Of a stretch of 64,000 nt of DNA, positions 33,181-43,998 are shown one piece after another. How positions within the stretch are numbered: position 1 is the first letter of the stretch; the number at the start of each line of letters is the position of its first letter. The notes under the pieces were generated by a model. It was given only the letters and a program-made list of their open reading frames with translations, did not search any database and was not told the origin of the DNA. Source of the DNA: Protula sp. h YS-2021 (Eukaryota; Annelida; Polychaeta; Sabellida; Serpulidae); the NCBI GenBank assembly GCA_949752745.1, contig OX457033.1:13800970-13864969 (forward strand), in the 5' to 3' direction. Made by a program: the position numbers and the translations under genes.

Positions 33181-35091
33181 ACAACCAGGGTTAATGTTGT
33201 TGTTATGGTCAGATCGAAGTCGCAACCTCACATCGCCGCTGGATCGACCTTAGAATATATGCAGTAGATGTGCAGTGCCTCGCTATGCGCGACTTTGCTA
33301 TGCGTGATAACTTCAAAATTGATCCAGTTGTCTTGTTGATATTTTCACTAAGCCATTGCCACTTAAACCAATCGAAAGTAGCCTTGAAATAAAAAAAAAT
33401 GTCATACAAAAAATGTGTATTACTCCCGTGGCTTTGATGTTAGTGCTTACAATATCTTATGATGCTCGCCATAAAATACCTTTCGCAGTGACGTACTTCA
33501 GGGAATGAGGGTGAATCGCGTATCAACTGGTTACCATGCATGTCTTATGGCATTTTTAAAAAGGCTACAAGTGTTAAGTTTGAATAATGCTCCCTTTTCT
33601 GGTTACACGCGGAGTGCAGTTCAGAAGGATCCCCCCGTCCCTTTCTTTATGGGAACACGGAGTACTGAATGAAAATTACCCCCTTTTTAAAAAACGAAAT
33701 TGTGCGAACAGACCGAGTCCGGCTTCAAAATTACTACTCCCCCTTCTCCGCGTTACATGGACACATATGGTTATACATGTGATGCCAAGTGCCACCTTAC
33801 CCCCCCCTCCTCCCCCCTCCTCCCCCCTCCCTCCTCCCCCCCCCCCCCCTCCAGTAACGTACTCAGCTATAATATGATGATATTCCATCAGCAGAAAGAT
33901 ACGACCTGTATTTGTCCAGAAATTCAAGTCATGCTGTGAGACCTCGTTTCCAGGTTCACGTTCTTTATTCAAAGATGCCGAAACCACAGTCACGTGGTCT
34001 ACCATTCTCAAATGTAGGCTTAAACAATGACTTCCTCACACACACACAAAAAAAAACATAAAAGAAAATGAAAACAAAAACAAATCACAGGCCCAAGTAA
34101 TTGGCATGGGGGTGAAAACCAAATTTAGCATCTTCCCATTACTGAATTCCAAGAAAACTAAGTTGTCAGCTTCTCAACTACTAAATGCCGAGAAAAACAA
34201 AACAGACACGTTTTCGAGGCATTTTACAAACTTGGTGTGATACATTACCATGTCAACCGTCCCCCCTCCCATCCTCACCCCCACCCCCGCCTGAATCTAA
34301 TGATCTAACCGCAGGTGGAAATTCAAAACTACTACACAACCTTAACCCACTTCCCCACGTCTGGCATTGTGATGAAGTCTCTTAACTTCAAATAAATGTG
34401 ACGCATATTTGCCGACGTAAATAGTTCAAAAGGACGCTAAGAATAGAAGGTTTAAGCTTTATAGAAATCTTAGACGCACGTTCACGAAATGTCAACAAGC
34501 GTTTAATTATTTTACGTAATTGCATCACTTATTGCTCTGAAATTACATTATTTTACCGGATTCTATTAATTTCAAAATGGAGTCGAATGCACCGCTTTTC
34601 ACCAGCCAGGAGAAAATATTTATTTCCCTTCAAAAAATGTATCCAGGACTGATCCCGGACACTTCTGTTCTGGATCAGGATTTACAAACAGAGGCGGCAC
34701 AGGGCATGAATTTGAGGCTCTCCGGTGTCGTCTTCTGCCTTACCGCTGCACGATTGCTGTCGCTGGCGTCATTACTATACCAGAGCTGGTCAGCCTCTTT
34801 CAAGGATCTTATAAGCCTCTTTTAAGCATCTTTAAGATTGCGCTAAACCCAAGCCCTAACTCTAGTCCGCATTTCGTCTATTTTACCCGCAGTTCTTTTC
34901 TTTTGAACATATTACAAGGGAAGAGTTAACCATCACAAGCCCATACAGCCCATTTTGCATATAATAATCATGAATATTCATTTAACTGGTGACGTCGTTC
35001 CCAAACCATCCCTAGATCCCGTAGAACCGATATTTCGACGGTTGTGATTTGGAGGAGTAAAATAAAACATACAGAACACGCAAGATATTAC
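33181..35091. other. Probable first-intron or flanking DNA of the 35-36.7 kb gene
   Basis: If the donor at 35.10 kb is used, this lies in the first intron (minus strand). It contains a C-rich tract at 33.80-33.85 kb and a plus-strand 82-codon frame at 34577-34825 starting in good Kozak context, but with no recognised domain. No acceptor-exon-donor set on the minus strand could be supported by eye. Confidence 0.35.
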
Positions 35092-36660
35092 TCAACGTAC
35101 CTCACGCAAGGCGAGCCTCATCTGGAGTTTACGCAGGGAGGGGGTGATGCTAGCCCTCCTCGAGAACGACTGACGGAGAATCAGCGATGGTCTGTGGCCA
35201 AACAGGAAGGCATTCGGCGACGATGAGCCTCTCTCATTGGGTAATTTCAATGACGTATTCCTTTGTGGCATCGTTAGGCCATTTTCCGATCCTAGTCGAA
35301 GCGTCGAGTGTTCGTAACGCGGGGCTAAACGTGAGTAGTGCTTGAATGAGCGCGATATCGCGGGCGATGCTTGGCTATGAGCGAAGTGGTTGATATTTAT
35401 CGGCGGCAGGCTTTCCGACGAGGAGTTGTTTGTATTGCATGCTTTCCGAAGCACGCACGGAGACACGCTGGCGCTTTTGACAGCCGCGCTGTGCGGACGA
35501 AGCGATTTAGCATATCGGGAGCAACCGGAAATGGCTTCTGTCGAGTTTGCTTGCGTGTTATTAAGTCTGCGATACTCCACAGTGAGATGCTGTGGTGAAT
35601 TATTCGTCGATCCATCAGCGCATGGCGTTACAGACAACGATGGTACATTGTCTAGAGAGTGACGTAACGTGTCGTCATAGCAACATGAAAAGCGCTTGTC
35701 ACCGTCCCTGGACATGGTCGCTGCCTGTGGACAGGAAGTGTTACTCAACTTGCGCAACTGCTCATCTTTGTTATGGTTCAAATCCTGACTGAAACAAAAG
35801 TCGGACACTGACACCCTGGGAAAGGGCTTAGCGCTATACCTGAGTGGTGCTAGCCGCTCCAGATTATCCAGATTATCCATGACAGATCTGGTGTTGTGAG
35901 GATTGGGAAGAATACTGACGCATCCAGAATGCAGGTTATATTTTTTATGGACGGTATTTGTAGGAGAGTTGCAGTCACTCTTACCCGTGGTAGAGCTGGG
36001 TTCCTCAATGGTTAGAACACTGTTTGCTCCTCTACCAGCATTTTCTGCATTCTTAATACTTTTAGGTTTTTCAGTATTTTCTTCATGCCTATTTTTATTA
36101 TAAAAGCTTTTATTATCTGCAACGTTTATAACAGTATTTTCAGTATTTCCAAATGTTTGATAATTTACAGAATTTTCCCATTTGAGATCGATCAATTCGT
36201 CGTTACCACACTGGGTTGGTATGAGGCTAACGTCGTCACAAAACTGCTGTAAAACGTCTAGTTCCCCACAGCACCTCTCTGTTGACTGTTTTCCTGGACA
36301 ACTCGATGAGTTAACCTCCTGGCAATTCGCGCCCTTAATCCAAGCATCTGAGGACTCACTACTCACATCCGCAATGTTACAACTGTTGGCGGCGGCTTTT
36401 GGTAAACAATTTTTATCTTTTCCCCTGAATCCAAACTCCTCAGCATCTATTTTACTTGCACTTAATGGCTTATAGGTTGACGACAAATTGGCTGCACTTT
36501 GAGAAGTGTAGGAATTATAAGTAGCTCTCGAGTCGCTATCAAACATGCTCTTTAAGGAAGGATAAGAGAAATTAAATGTCACATGACCTTTCTTTTGGTT
36601 CATTTCAGTCTTTGTTTTATCAGCACTCTCGGTTTTCCCCTTATTATCACTCTCAGCCAT
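35092..36660 (-). CDS. Probable first coding exon of an unrecognised protein
   Basis: A 522-codon minus-strand frame, by far the longest non-repetitive one in the window. The ATG at 36660-36658 has A at -3 and G at +4, and an in-frame TAA lies 9 nt upstream, so this start is well defined. Near the end the codons read ...ALRE and then GTACGT TGA. GAG|GTACGT is a good 5' splice site, so the exon probably ends at 35101 after 520 codons and the stop is intronic. The protein is hydrophilic, Ser/Asn-rich, with scattered Cys and no signal peptide or membrane helix, so it is probably a disordered cytoplasmic or nuclear N-terminus. The last 50 residues turn basic and hold RRAS at 501-504, a consensus PKA site. 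I do not recognise the family. It could be the regulatory N-terminus of a channel, transporter, kinase or scaffold continuing in downstream exons. Confidence 0.75.
   Translation of the reverse strand: MAESDNKGKTESADKTKTEMNQKKGHVTFNFSYPSLKSMFDSDSRATYNSYTSQSAANLSSTYKPLSASKIDAEEFGFRGKDKNCLPKAAANSCNIADVSSESSDAWIKGANCQEVNSSSCPGKQSTERCCGELDVLQQFCDDVSLIPTQCGNDELIDLKWENSVNYQTFGNTENTVINVADNKSFYNKNRHEENTEKPKSIKNAENAGRGANSVLTIEEPSSTTGKSDCNSPTNTVHKKYNLHSGCVSILPNPHNTRSVMDNLDNLERLAPLRYSAKPFPRVSVSDFCFSQDLNHNKDEQLRKLSNTSCPQAATMSRDGDKRFSCCYDDTLRHSLDNVPSLSVTPCADGSTNNSPQHLTVEYRRLNNTQANSTEAISGCSRYAKSLRPHSAAVKSASVSPCVLRKACNTNNSSSESLPPININHFAHSQASPAISRSFKHYSRLAPRYEHSTLRLGSENGLTMPQRNTSLKLPNERGSSSPNAFLFGHRPSLILRQSFSRRASITPSLRKLQMRLALREVR
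35095..35103 (-). other. Candidate 5' splice donor (GAG|GTACGT)
   Basis: On the minus strand, GAG (35103-35101) is followed by GTACGT (35100-35095), matching the metazoan donor consensus at most positions. It falls three codons before the stop of the long frame, in phase 0. That the frame collapses just after it supports its use. Confidence 0.6.
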
Positions 36661-36699
36661 TGTTTTTATTTATTTATTTTCACATTCGTATCACTTATG

Positions 36700-36745
36700 T
36701 CTTAAAGAGTAGAACTCTCCACGCGTGGCCTTGACTTATAAAGGA
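36700..36745 (-). promoter_or_regulatory. Candidate core promoter of the 36.66 kb gene start
   Basis: Upstream of the ATG on the minus strand lies TTTATAAG (about 36.737-36.744 kb), followed by the perfect 10-bp palindrome CCACGCGTGG at 36719-36728. A TATA-like box here would place transcription start near 36.71 kb and give a 5' leader of about 50 nt. The palindrome contains GCGTG on both strands, the core of bHLH-PAS (HIF/AhR-type) sites. The motifs are directly visible; promoter function is inference, and an upstream non-coding exon is possible. Confidence 0.3.
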
Positions 36746-36807
36746 AGTGCTGTAATTGAGAAAAAAGACAACCCTCTGATGCGGGTTGGATAGGGAGTTG
36801 AGGGTGT

Positions 36808-36847
36808 GTGTGTGGGGGGGGGGGGGGTGGGGGGGGTGGGGGGGTGG
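36808..36847 (+). repeat. G-rich tract with quadruplex potential
   Basis: TGTGTGTGTG passes into runs of 12, 6 and 5 or more G separated by single or double T/G steps. It lies about 150 bp upstream of the start codon of the minus-strand gene. Confidence 0.8.
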
Positions 36848-37067
36848 CATGTAATTTAGCAGTTCGGTGCTACGAGTATTCGGCAACCAAATAACGTTTT
36901 TTCAGCAAGTTGTTAGTTAAACTGACAGCATTTTTAGGGGTTTGATTGTTTGAAAACAACAAAAAATGACGATCAATCTAATGAATAACCCCCCAAATGC
37001 TAGATTGTTTGAAATAAACACATAAAGTGAAGACATGTAACGTAGCCTTATCTGCTAAAGAAGGTGC

Positions 37068-37068
<1 letters not shown>

Positions 37069-37142
<74 letters not shown>

Positions 37143-37165
37143 CCTTATCTACTAAGGCTAGTTGC

Positions 37166-37246
<81 letters not shown>
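37069..37246. repeat. Compound (TA)n array with duplicated flank
   Basis: Two TA arrays (37069-37140 and 37167-37246) are separated by 26 bp. The separator (AGCCTTATCTACTAAGG, then CTAGTTGCATTATA) repeats the flank to the left of the first array (AGCCTTATCTGCTAAAG, then AAGGTGCATTATA). The whole flank-plus-array unit was therefore duplicated. Confidence 0.9.
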
Positions 37247-37248
<2 letters not shown>

Positions 37249-38805
37249 AAATTTTAAACACATCTTAGTTAAAAAAAATTCAAGCTCCCCTCTCCTCTCA
37301 GACAAGAAATTTCCCCAGGAGTCATGCTATAAGAGTCTTTCACGACAAACCTTTGCGAAATTACTCAGTGACGTGTTCTTGTGATGCGATTAGATAACGT
37401 TACTTATCTGTCCAGAAGTGTACATTATTTGTGTATTCCATCAGTTCTTTTGTTTAATGCAAAGTTCTTTACAATTATATCATATTTTATTATATTTTGG
37501 CCATTTTATGATATTATACGTATTCCGTGACCAGAATTTCTCTGCTGAACTGTTTATTTAAATAAAAAAATGTCTTATATTTTTTTTTTCATTAAACATG
37601 AAAGTTACTATATTAATTTTATGACTTCAGATATTCATGAAGGCTGGCAACAAATATCCGTCTAATTCACAAAACGTAACATTTTTATACTATATTAGCA
37701 TGCAATTTTGCAGTGCTATAATTCTTTATCCATCTGAACCATGCAATACAGAGTAAGATGAGAAACCCGTTTCCTCGAAACTAAAGCAGTTGAAAAAGTC
37801 AAGAATATTTTTTTGATGATGTTTCAAGCTAGTCATTTATTATCCCATTAACGACGATAAATCAAGCACGGATCCAATTTGACACATTCCATTAATTGAA
37901 GATCGCAAAGACATAGTGCGATTGGGAGCTCTCTCTCTGGCTTTTCTTCTATCGACCCTATTTCACTAGATCAGCTACGCTCACTGTCACTGCTACTCTT
38001 CAGCTCAATCTGTTTGCAGTCTGCTTCGTGAGAAATGCTTCGAGCGTGAGTTCATTTAACTATGGTCCTTCTTATGCGAGCCTTCTCGTAGCCTGTTTCG
38101 TGTGAAATGCGTTTTACAGGAACTGTATTTTGTTCAAGTTGTAAAGGAATTAACCATATCAATATATATTGTATACAGGACGATTTCCATGAAGCACAGA
38201 GTGGGGATAATAAAACGAAGGATCATACAGCAAGCACATTAACTAAATAATGAAGCGAAACATCGGGTTTATCCACGTGAATCTATTTCCTGCGAATGAA
38301 AATCTTGTTTTACAAGACAGTATCAGGAAAATTTTCATCACAGATCGTAGTTCATCGCAGTGAAATACATCAAAAAGGGGATTTTTTTATTACAACATGT
38401 TAAAAACTTAAATATACCTCTACATGATAAATACAATCAATGCCGTTTCATTTTTGCTGACTTGAAACGTTTTAAAATATTCAGCCTTGTTTGAGAAAAA
38501 ATCACATTATGCCAACGGAGATTAAATCAACAGAAATTGTAGATGACGCATTGCATTAATAAATAAAATTGTTTATTTAACTTAGGTTGTAAAATTTATC
38601 TGTCTGCATATATCATAGTTCAGCTTAAAATATCACCCAGTTTCTTATAATTTTCTGAATCATTAACTTAATTGTAAAGACATTTGTATTTTTTAACAAG
38701 CAACTGAGGTCATACTCCTAAGTTGGTAGAATTCGACGGAAAATATTTTGGGCTATTTTTGTGGAATAACGTGGTCATGTATTCTTAATATTTTAATACT
38801 GATAT
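37247..38805. other. AT-rich stretch without a recognisable gene
   Basis: No supported gene or element over about 1.5 kb. Confidence 0.45.
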
Positions 38806-38943
38806 GTACTACTAGTACTACTTCTACTATTTCTATTACTTCGTCTACTTCTACATCACTACTACTTCTAGTACACCTACTACTACTGCTCTACTCCTAC
38901 TGCTCTATTACTACAACTACTACTGCTGTTACTACCACTAATT
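38806..38943. repeat. Imperfect (CTA)n/(CTT)n trinucleotide tract
   Basis: Interrupted CTA, CTT and CTG triplets over about 140 bp, directly abutting the Helentron-like element that follows. The plus-strand frame across it is Thr/Ser/Leu-rich and an artefact. Confidence 0.8.
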
Positions 38944-38945
38944 AT

Positions 38946-39843
38946 TACACTTGGGGATTTACAAAAATCCCATAGTGTATTGAATTTGTACGAAAATTTT
39001 AGCAGCAGTTGTGGCATGTTTTTTTGCGTTTTTTTTTTGAGTTTATCCGTGGAACTAGTCAGAGGCCGTTAGAGCTAGAAAGATAAAATTTGGATATGAT
39101 AAACTTCAGTATGTCTAGTTGATCTTCCTGTATTTATTTAAATTCGCTTAATTTTTCAATTAAAAAAACGACAAAACAAATTTGCAAAACAGGCGGCAAG
39201 AAGCTGAGAGCAGTAGTTTAAACTGGCATAATATCAGCCTCGGTGTATTGATCGCCCAGCTCTCAATGAAAGCCATCACAGCATGCATGTGCAAATTTAA
39301 GTTGGCTGCAGCGTTTGGGTTTTTCCACTTAAAGAGTGATGAAATTTGGCTCACTTATAGAGGGTGATAAGACGCCGTGAAAGCCACATTTTGTTAACCA
39401 TAACCTTAGAGAACGATTCAGATCATCGGCCATGGTCAATGTCCAAACAGGAAGTGGGCCGAAAATGGTTAGAGATAGAGCAATTTTGAGCATATTTTCG
39501 AACCTTTGGGCCTACAAGACGATATATAAGAGGCATCTCAGTGACCTTAACCTCCTCGGACATGGTCAAGAAAAAACCGGAAGTTTACCATTATCTCGAA
39601 AACGGTTCGAGATTTTGGGCCTAAGAGATGATATGTAAGAGATACCTCGGTGACCTTGACTTCCTCGGACATGGTCAAAACCGGAAACCCGAAGTTGACT
39701 ATTATCTTGAAAACGGTTGGAGATAGAGCGATTTTGAGCTTATTTTCGACCCTTTGGGCTTAAAAGACGATATGTAAGGGGTCAAGAGTTGAGAATCGTA
39801 ATTTTTGTGACCCCCAAGTGTAATTTCAGCCAAAACGGTCTAG
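38946..39843 (+). mobile_element. Helentron/Helitron2-like non-autonomous element (family 1)
   Basis: The 5' end starts TTACACTTGGGG and folds into a terminal hairpin (TACACT and GGGATTT pairing with AAATCCC and AGTGTA within about 34 nt). Its first 13 bases (ATTACACTTGGGG, 38944-38956) recur inverted at 39812-39824 (CCCCAAGTGTAAT), 19 nt inside the 3' end. After a short tail the element ends ACGGTCTAG at 39843, followed by TTATTATTATT. Asymmetric terminal inverted repeats, a terminal hairpin, a CTAG (CTRR-type) end and flanking T residues are the hallmarks of Helentron/Helitron2 elements. The interior has about three diverged 110-130 bp units (GACATGGTCAA, ACCGGAAG, GAAAACGGTT, AAGACGATATGTAA). 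No replicase or helicase is encoded. A MITE with incomplete ends is the alternative. Confidence 0.6.
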
Positions 39844-40168
39844 TTATTATTATTGTTGTTGTTCTGCTGTTGTCCGTGTCTGAAACCGAACAGTCTCTCT
39901 GATATATTCTTACCACGAAACATTAGAAAAGAATGAGAAAAATTCGCAGCACTGTTCCGCGTTCATCGAGTTTGTTCGTATATACCGTAGCCATGATATG
40001 TCAAATACAAGCAGCCAATAGTGTCACGCAAATTCGCTCCCGTTTGTGATATCGTGCTGGGGAGATCGAAGTCTGTAAGTCATATGCATGTAATTCACTC
40101 TGTAGAATGAGACCACTTGTAAGTTTAGTTATGATGAGTGACACCTTTTATCGTTTGACACAAAGTAC

Positions 40169-40230
<62 letters not shown>
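40169..40230. repeat. (TCA)n microsatellite, about 62 bp
   Basis: A pure CAT/TCA array, followed by a looser TAT/ATT-rich tail to about 40.30 kb. Confidence 0.95.
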
Positions 40231-40707
40231 TATCACTATTATATTATTATAATTTAATTTTTGTTGCTCTATTATTGCTATATTATTATTATTATTACTG
40301 TTAGTGGTTTAAAGCTGAGTTCGAGGTGTTATTCTGGTGACTGTGAGTTTTAACAGATTGTGAAATACTAAATAAGAAATACTAAAAATGTGGGCATGCA
40401 AAAAGCAAAATCAGCGAATAAAATTGATCTCGTGCTATTAAAAGGGCACAATAGGTCTTGTTTGCATCGTTTACGCGATATATCCACCTGCAAGCAATTC
40501 ACCGTTACATGTGGACACGCACATTTCACTAGTTTTTGTATAGAGCTGACGAGATGTGCTGCATTTTTTTGGCTTGTAAATGGACATGAGGACCTAATCG
40601 GCTAAAAAATTTCCATAGAAATAAGAACATAACTTTGGCTCTGCTATATGCCAAAAAAGCTGATGCTTTTTCATTTCTTATAAAGGTTTTAACAAATGTT
40701 ACAGGTG

Positions 40708-40790
40708 ACGATGGTTAGCTTAGTTGGGTAGACCGAAGCTCTAAGGGATCTTAAGGTGCCGGGTTCGAATGCAGCTAGCGGTGAGCAGGG
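40708..40790 (+). repeat. tRNA-derived SINE head
   Basis: TAGCTTAGTTGG at 40716-40727 matches the internal Pol III A box, and GGTTCGAATGC at 40762-40772 matches the B box except at one position. The 34-nt spacing is that of a tRNA gene. The ends do not pair into an acceptor stem, so this is a SINE head or old tRNA pseudogene rather than a working tRNA gene. The 3' extent of the SINE is not clear. Confidence 0.55.
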
Positions 40791-41938
40791 AATTGGTACC
40801 AAACTGCCCAAGCTAAGCACACGCCACAGGAATATACAATTAACGACGGTCTTTCGGTCAACCGTTTAAAGATCAATACATTGAAAGTGGTGCACAAAAG
40901 TTTGCGCTACACATCTTTGGTCAGCTTGGAACGTCCTTGACAAGGAGCACGTGATAATGATCTGGAAAAGACTAGAACAGAAAACAGAGATCATACAACA
41001 GAGAGAAGGTAAACCGATATCTAAAGCGTTGCATTTTTTTAAAGCTGTGTCCCTTATTTACTTACATGAGAAAGAGCCAAGATTCCACAGTTATTGAGTT
41101 GCTATGAAAACAATGGATTATGTTATTAGTACATTGTTTTCTTTTATACCTCATTTTTTTCGTGATAATGACTTTTTTAACAATGACTGCAGAAAATTGG
41201 TACAATTGGCTATTATTATTAATGACAACCATGCCGGAGATAACGACAGAGCAAAGGGTTTGGAATGCGTTGATTTTATATAAATTTAAGTAACTGCAGG
41301 CTTTGTTTCAAGAACAATCGATTTTGGTCAAGGCGTTGAATATTGAAATAACAAAAACAACAAAAGCATCTCGTGAAACTTTTATCTAAATTACATGTTT
41401 AATGTAAGTTTGAACGCACAATCTGCAAAAGCCATGTGAATTCCAGAAAGATATTGTCTCGCTTGCCTTTTGCTATAAATTCACCGAACCATAAATTGCA
41501 TTATCATACTTTCCCCCTGCAACACCAGCAAGAAAATTGGAAGGGGGTGGCAGGTTACCATGTATATGAATCTGAGTGGGGTGAATAGGGGGTGGCTCTC
41601 GACGCGATATACGAAAGTGAGAAGGGAGCTCTTTATAGGGGCATGGCAGATTATTGATATCATCGTGTTTTTTTTACGTGAAGCTCAACAGCTATTCGTT
41701 CATAAATGTTTTCAGCGTTGCTAAAGAAGAGTGTTGATTTTTCTTCAAAGTGGTATGTTTTTATCATAGTTTTGACTTAATTTAGTTTGACCGCAGATGT
41801 AACTTGCCCTTTGGAAAATACTGGTTCCACTTGAAAACGATACAGAACACGATGCATCGCTTAGGTGTAGTTTTTAATATATTGATGCTGTAAAATGAAG
41901 TTGCACATTTTACAGCTGATATTAACGTATGCATCAGT
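40791..41938. other. Stretch without a recognisable gene
   Basis: The first part may be SINE body. No coding frame or other element was recognised. Confidence 0.4.
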
Positions 41939-42303
41939 AGGTTCTTCCAATCATGAGGTTCTTCCGATCATTAGGTTCTTCCGATCATGGATCATGAGGT
42001 TCTTCCGATCATTAGATTCTTTCGATCATTAGGTTTCTCCGATCATGAGATTCTTCCAATCATTAGGTTCTTCCGATCATTAGTTCTTCCGATCATTAGG
42101 CTCTTCCGATCATTAGGTTCTTGAGATCATTAGGTTCTTGAGTTCATTAGACTCTTCCGATCATTAGGTTCTTGAGATGATTAGATTCTACTCTTCCCAG
42201 CGTTAGGTTCTTCCGAACATCAGCTCCTTCTGAACATCAGGTTCTTCCGAACATCAAGTTCTTCCAAACATTAGGTTCTTCTGATCATTGGGTTCTTCCG
42301 GTC
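41939..42303. repeat. 17-bp minisatellite, about 20 units
   Basis: Variants of GGTTCTTCCGATCATTA follow each other with a mostly 17-bp period. Toward the right end the unit drifts to TTCTTCCGAACATCA. The period is not a multiple of three and no long frame results. Confidence 0.9.
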
Positions 42304-43035
42304 ATAAACATTAGGTCCGATCTCCGGGTACATCTGAGTGATCCTCACACTAATAAACGATCAGAGATGTCCCAAACTATGGCAATATGTGTCTTTTTAA
42401 GCAGTAGATTGGCGTTAAATACAGGGCATCTCTTACAAAGTGTATTATAAAAACAATAATAATTAAAAACCGTTTTGAGGCAGTGTACATTGAATACGAC
42501 AGTAATCACCTTCGCAAGTGTGACTTGTGGAGTGTGAAGGTCCTTGTTATGCTGGAAGGAAATTCTGAGACCATTTCTTGTTATACATGTTCAACAAGAC
42601 CACTGTGGTAAGAAGCTGATATGGAGAGATTTCGCTTCCACCTACAGACCCAAATTTTCTTAGTTTTCTATAAGGAGTAATAAGAACCCGATTTAACAGC
42701 AACATTCGATCCTTTCAATTATTTCTTAGGACTGGGGGAACGGTAAGACAGATATACAGACATACAATCCATAACTACAAAAACCCATTGCTGAAAGATA
42801 TGTCTTTAGTTAATGACTGTTTTCGTAAAAAGCAATGTATGTTTAGTTTTATTTAATGTAAATCATGAAGAAGAAAGATTAAAAGAGCAGACAAGTTAGT
42901 GAGATAAAGCAGCCAATTTTATGCAAGACGCCCTACATTGTTACTAAGAAACATAGATTATGACACCGTGATATGATATTTACTCAAGGTTTTGCAAATC
43001 AATGCAAAATATAACAGTACTATGCATTGCGAGTA
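42304..43035. other. Stretch without a recognisable gene
   Basis: AT-rich sequence with nothing recognisable. Confidence 0.4.
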
Positions 43036-43998
43036 CAGTAAAACCTGGTTAATTCGGACAGCATTGACAGTGAAAAAAATTGTTCGGAGTAGCAAAAATA
43101 AAAGATGGGTTACTCAGGTTATATATTAATGAATTTGTCTATTATTTATTTGGCTATTAAATAAATCAATATCAGTGATGTAAGCAATCTGCCCCTTCTT
43201 GTTCCCACAGTTACTCCTCGGTGTTTTCTCTCTCAATTTTGTACAGGTGGTACAATTTGTAGTATTCTACAAGGTTGTCATTAAATCTCACTACAGAAAA
43301 TTTTAAGTTTAATTGAACGAAATGACTAATTTCAGTGGATGAAACTGATCAACATGAATCGGAAACAGACAATTATTCTGGTGTGGAAACTGCAGTTTTT
43401 ACATTCATATGAATTGAAAGTACAATAGGCATTGAACAAAACAGGACTGTTTATTTTTCGTCTTTTATCCACCCCTTCCAAATAGGAGAGCCAAACATTT
43501 CACGCCTTAAAGTGACAAATTTAAGGATTGGTATATAACTGGTATACAAAGAGTAAGGATCAGGGGCCCAATACCATTATTAATAATGTCTGAACATATC
43601 CGTCAATCACATTGGCACTATCGTGTGTCCCTTTTCTTTTTCATTTTCAATATAAATGATCAGTATTAATAAATTAATTTCTATGATAATTTGAATGAAC
43701 AGTACTAAACAGTTAAACATCTAACCCATTAGGGCTAGATACGACAAATCTTAGAGGATTAGACAGTATGCAAACAGAAGAAGTCAAGTTTATTGCAGCA
43801 CAGTCGTCGTTGACTGTCCGATTTACACGCTTATTCATACGGTGAAACCAACAATTGGTCTGGAAAAATTGTGTACGGTGTCCGGAATAAGAAGGTGTCC
43901 GAATTATCAATTAAGATTTAAAGGAACTGAAATACTTTGTCCGAATTAAGGAATTTTCCACATTATACAGGTTTCTCCTGAGAAAGGTTTTACTCTAG
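43036..43998. mobile_element. Possible decayed pogo/Tigger-like DNA transposon, non-autonomous
   Basis: It begins TA|CAGTAAAACCTGG followed by TTAATTCGGACA, and ends with CCGAATTAAGG, then ACAGGTTTCTCC and GGTTTTACTCTAG|TA. The outer AGTAAAACC and the inner TTAATTCGGACA both recur inverted at the far end, and TA dinucleotides flank both sides. Such ends and TA duplications are typical of the pogo branch of the Tc1/mariner superfamily. A subterminal GTGTCCGAATTA is also present. No transposase frame is visible inside the 963 bp. Confidence 0.5.

Noticed and set aside
34577..34825. 82-codon plus-strand frame in good Kozak context
   Set aside because: The composition looks protein-like, but there is no recognised domain and no clear splice donor at its end, and it lies in the probable first intron of the minus-strand gene. 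Transcript data could rescue it.
35371..36103. Several plus-strand frames of 65-90 codons
   Set aside because: They are opposite-strand shadows of the 522-codon minus-strand exon.
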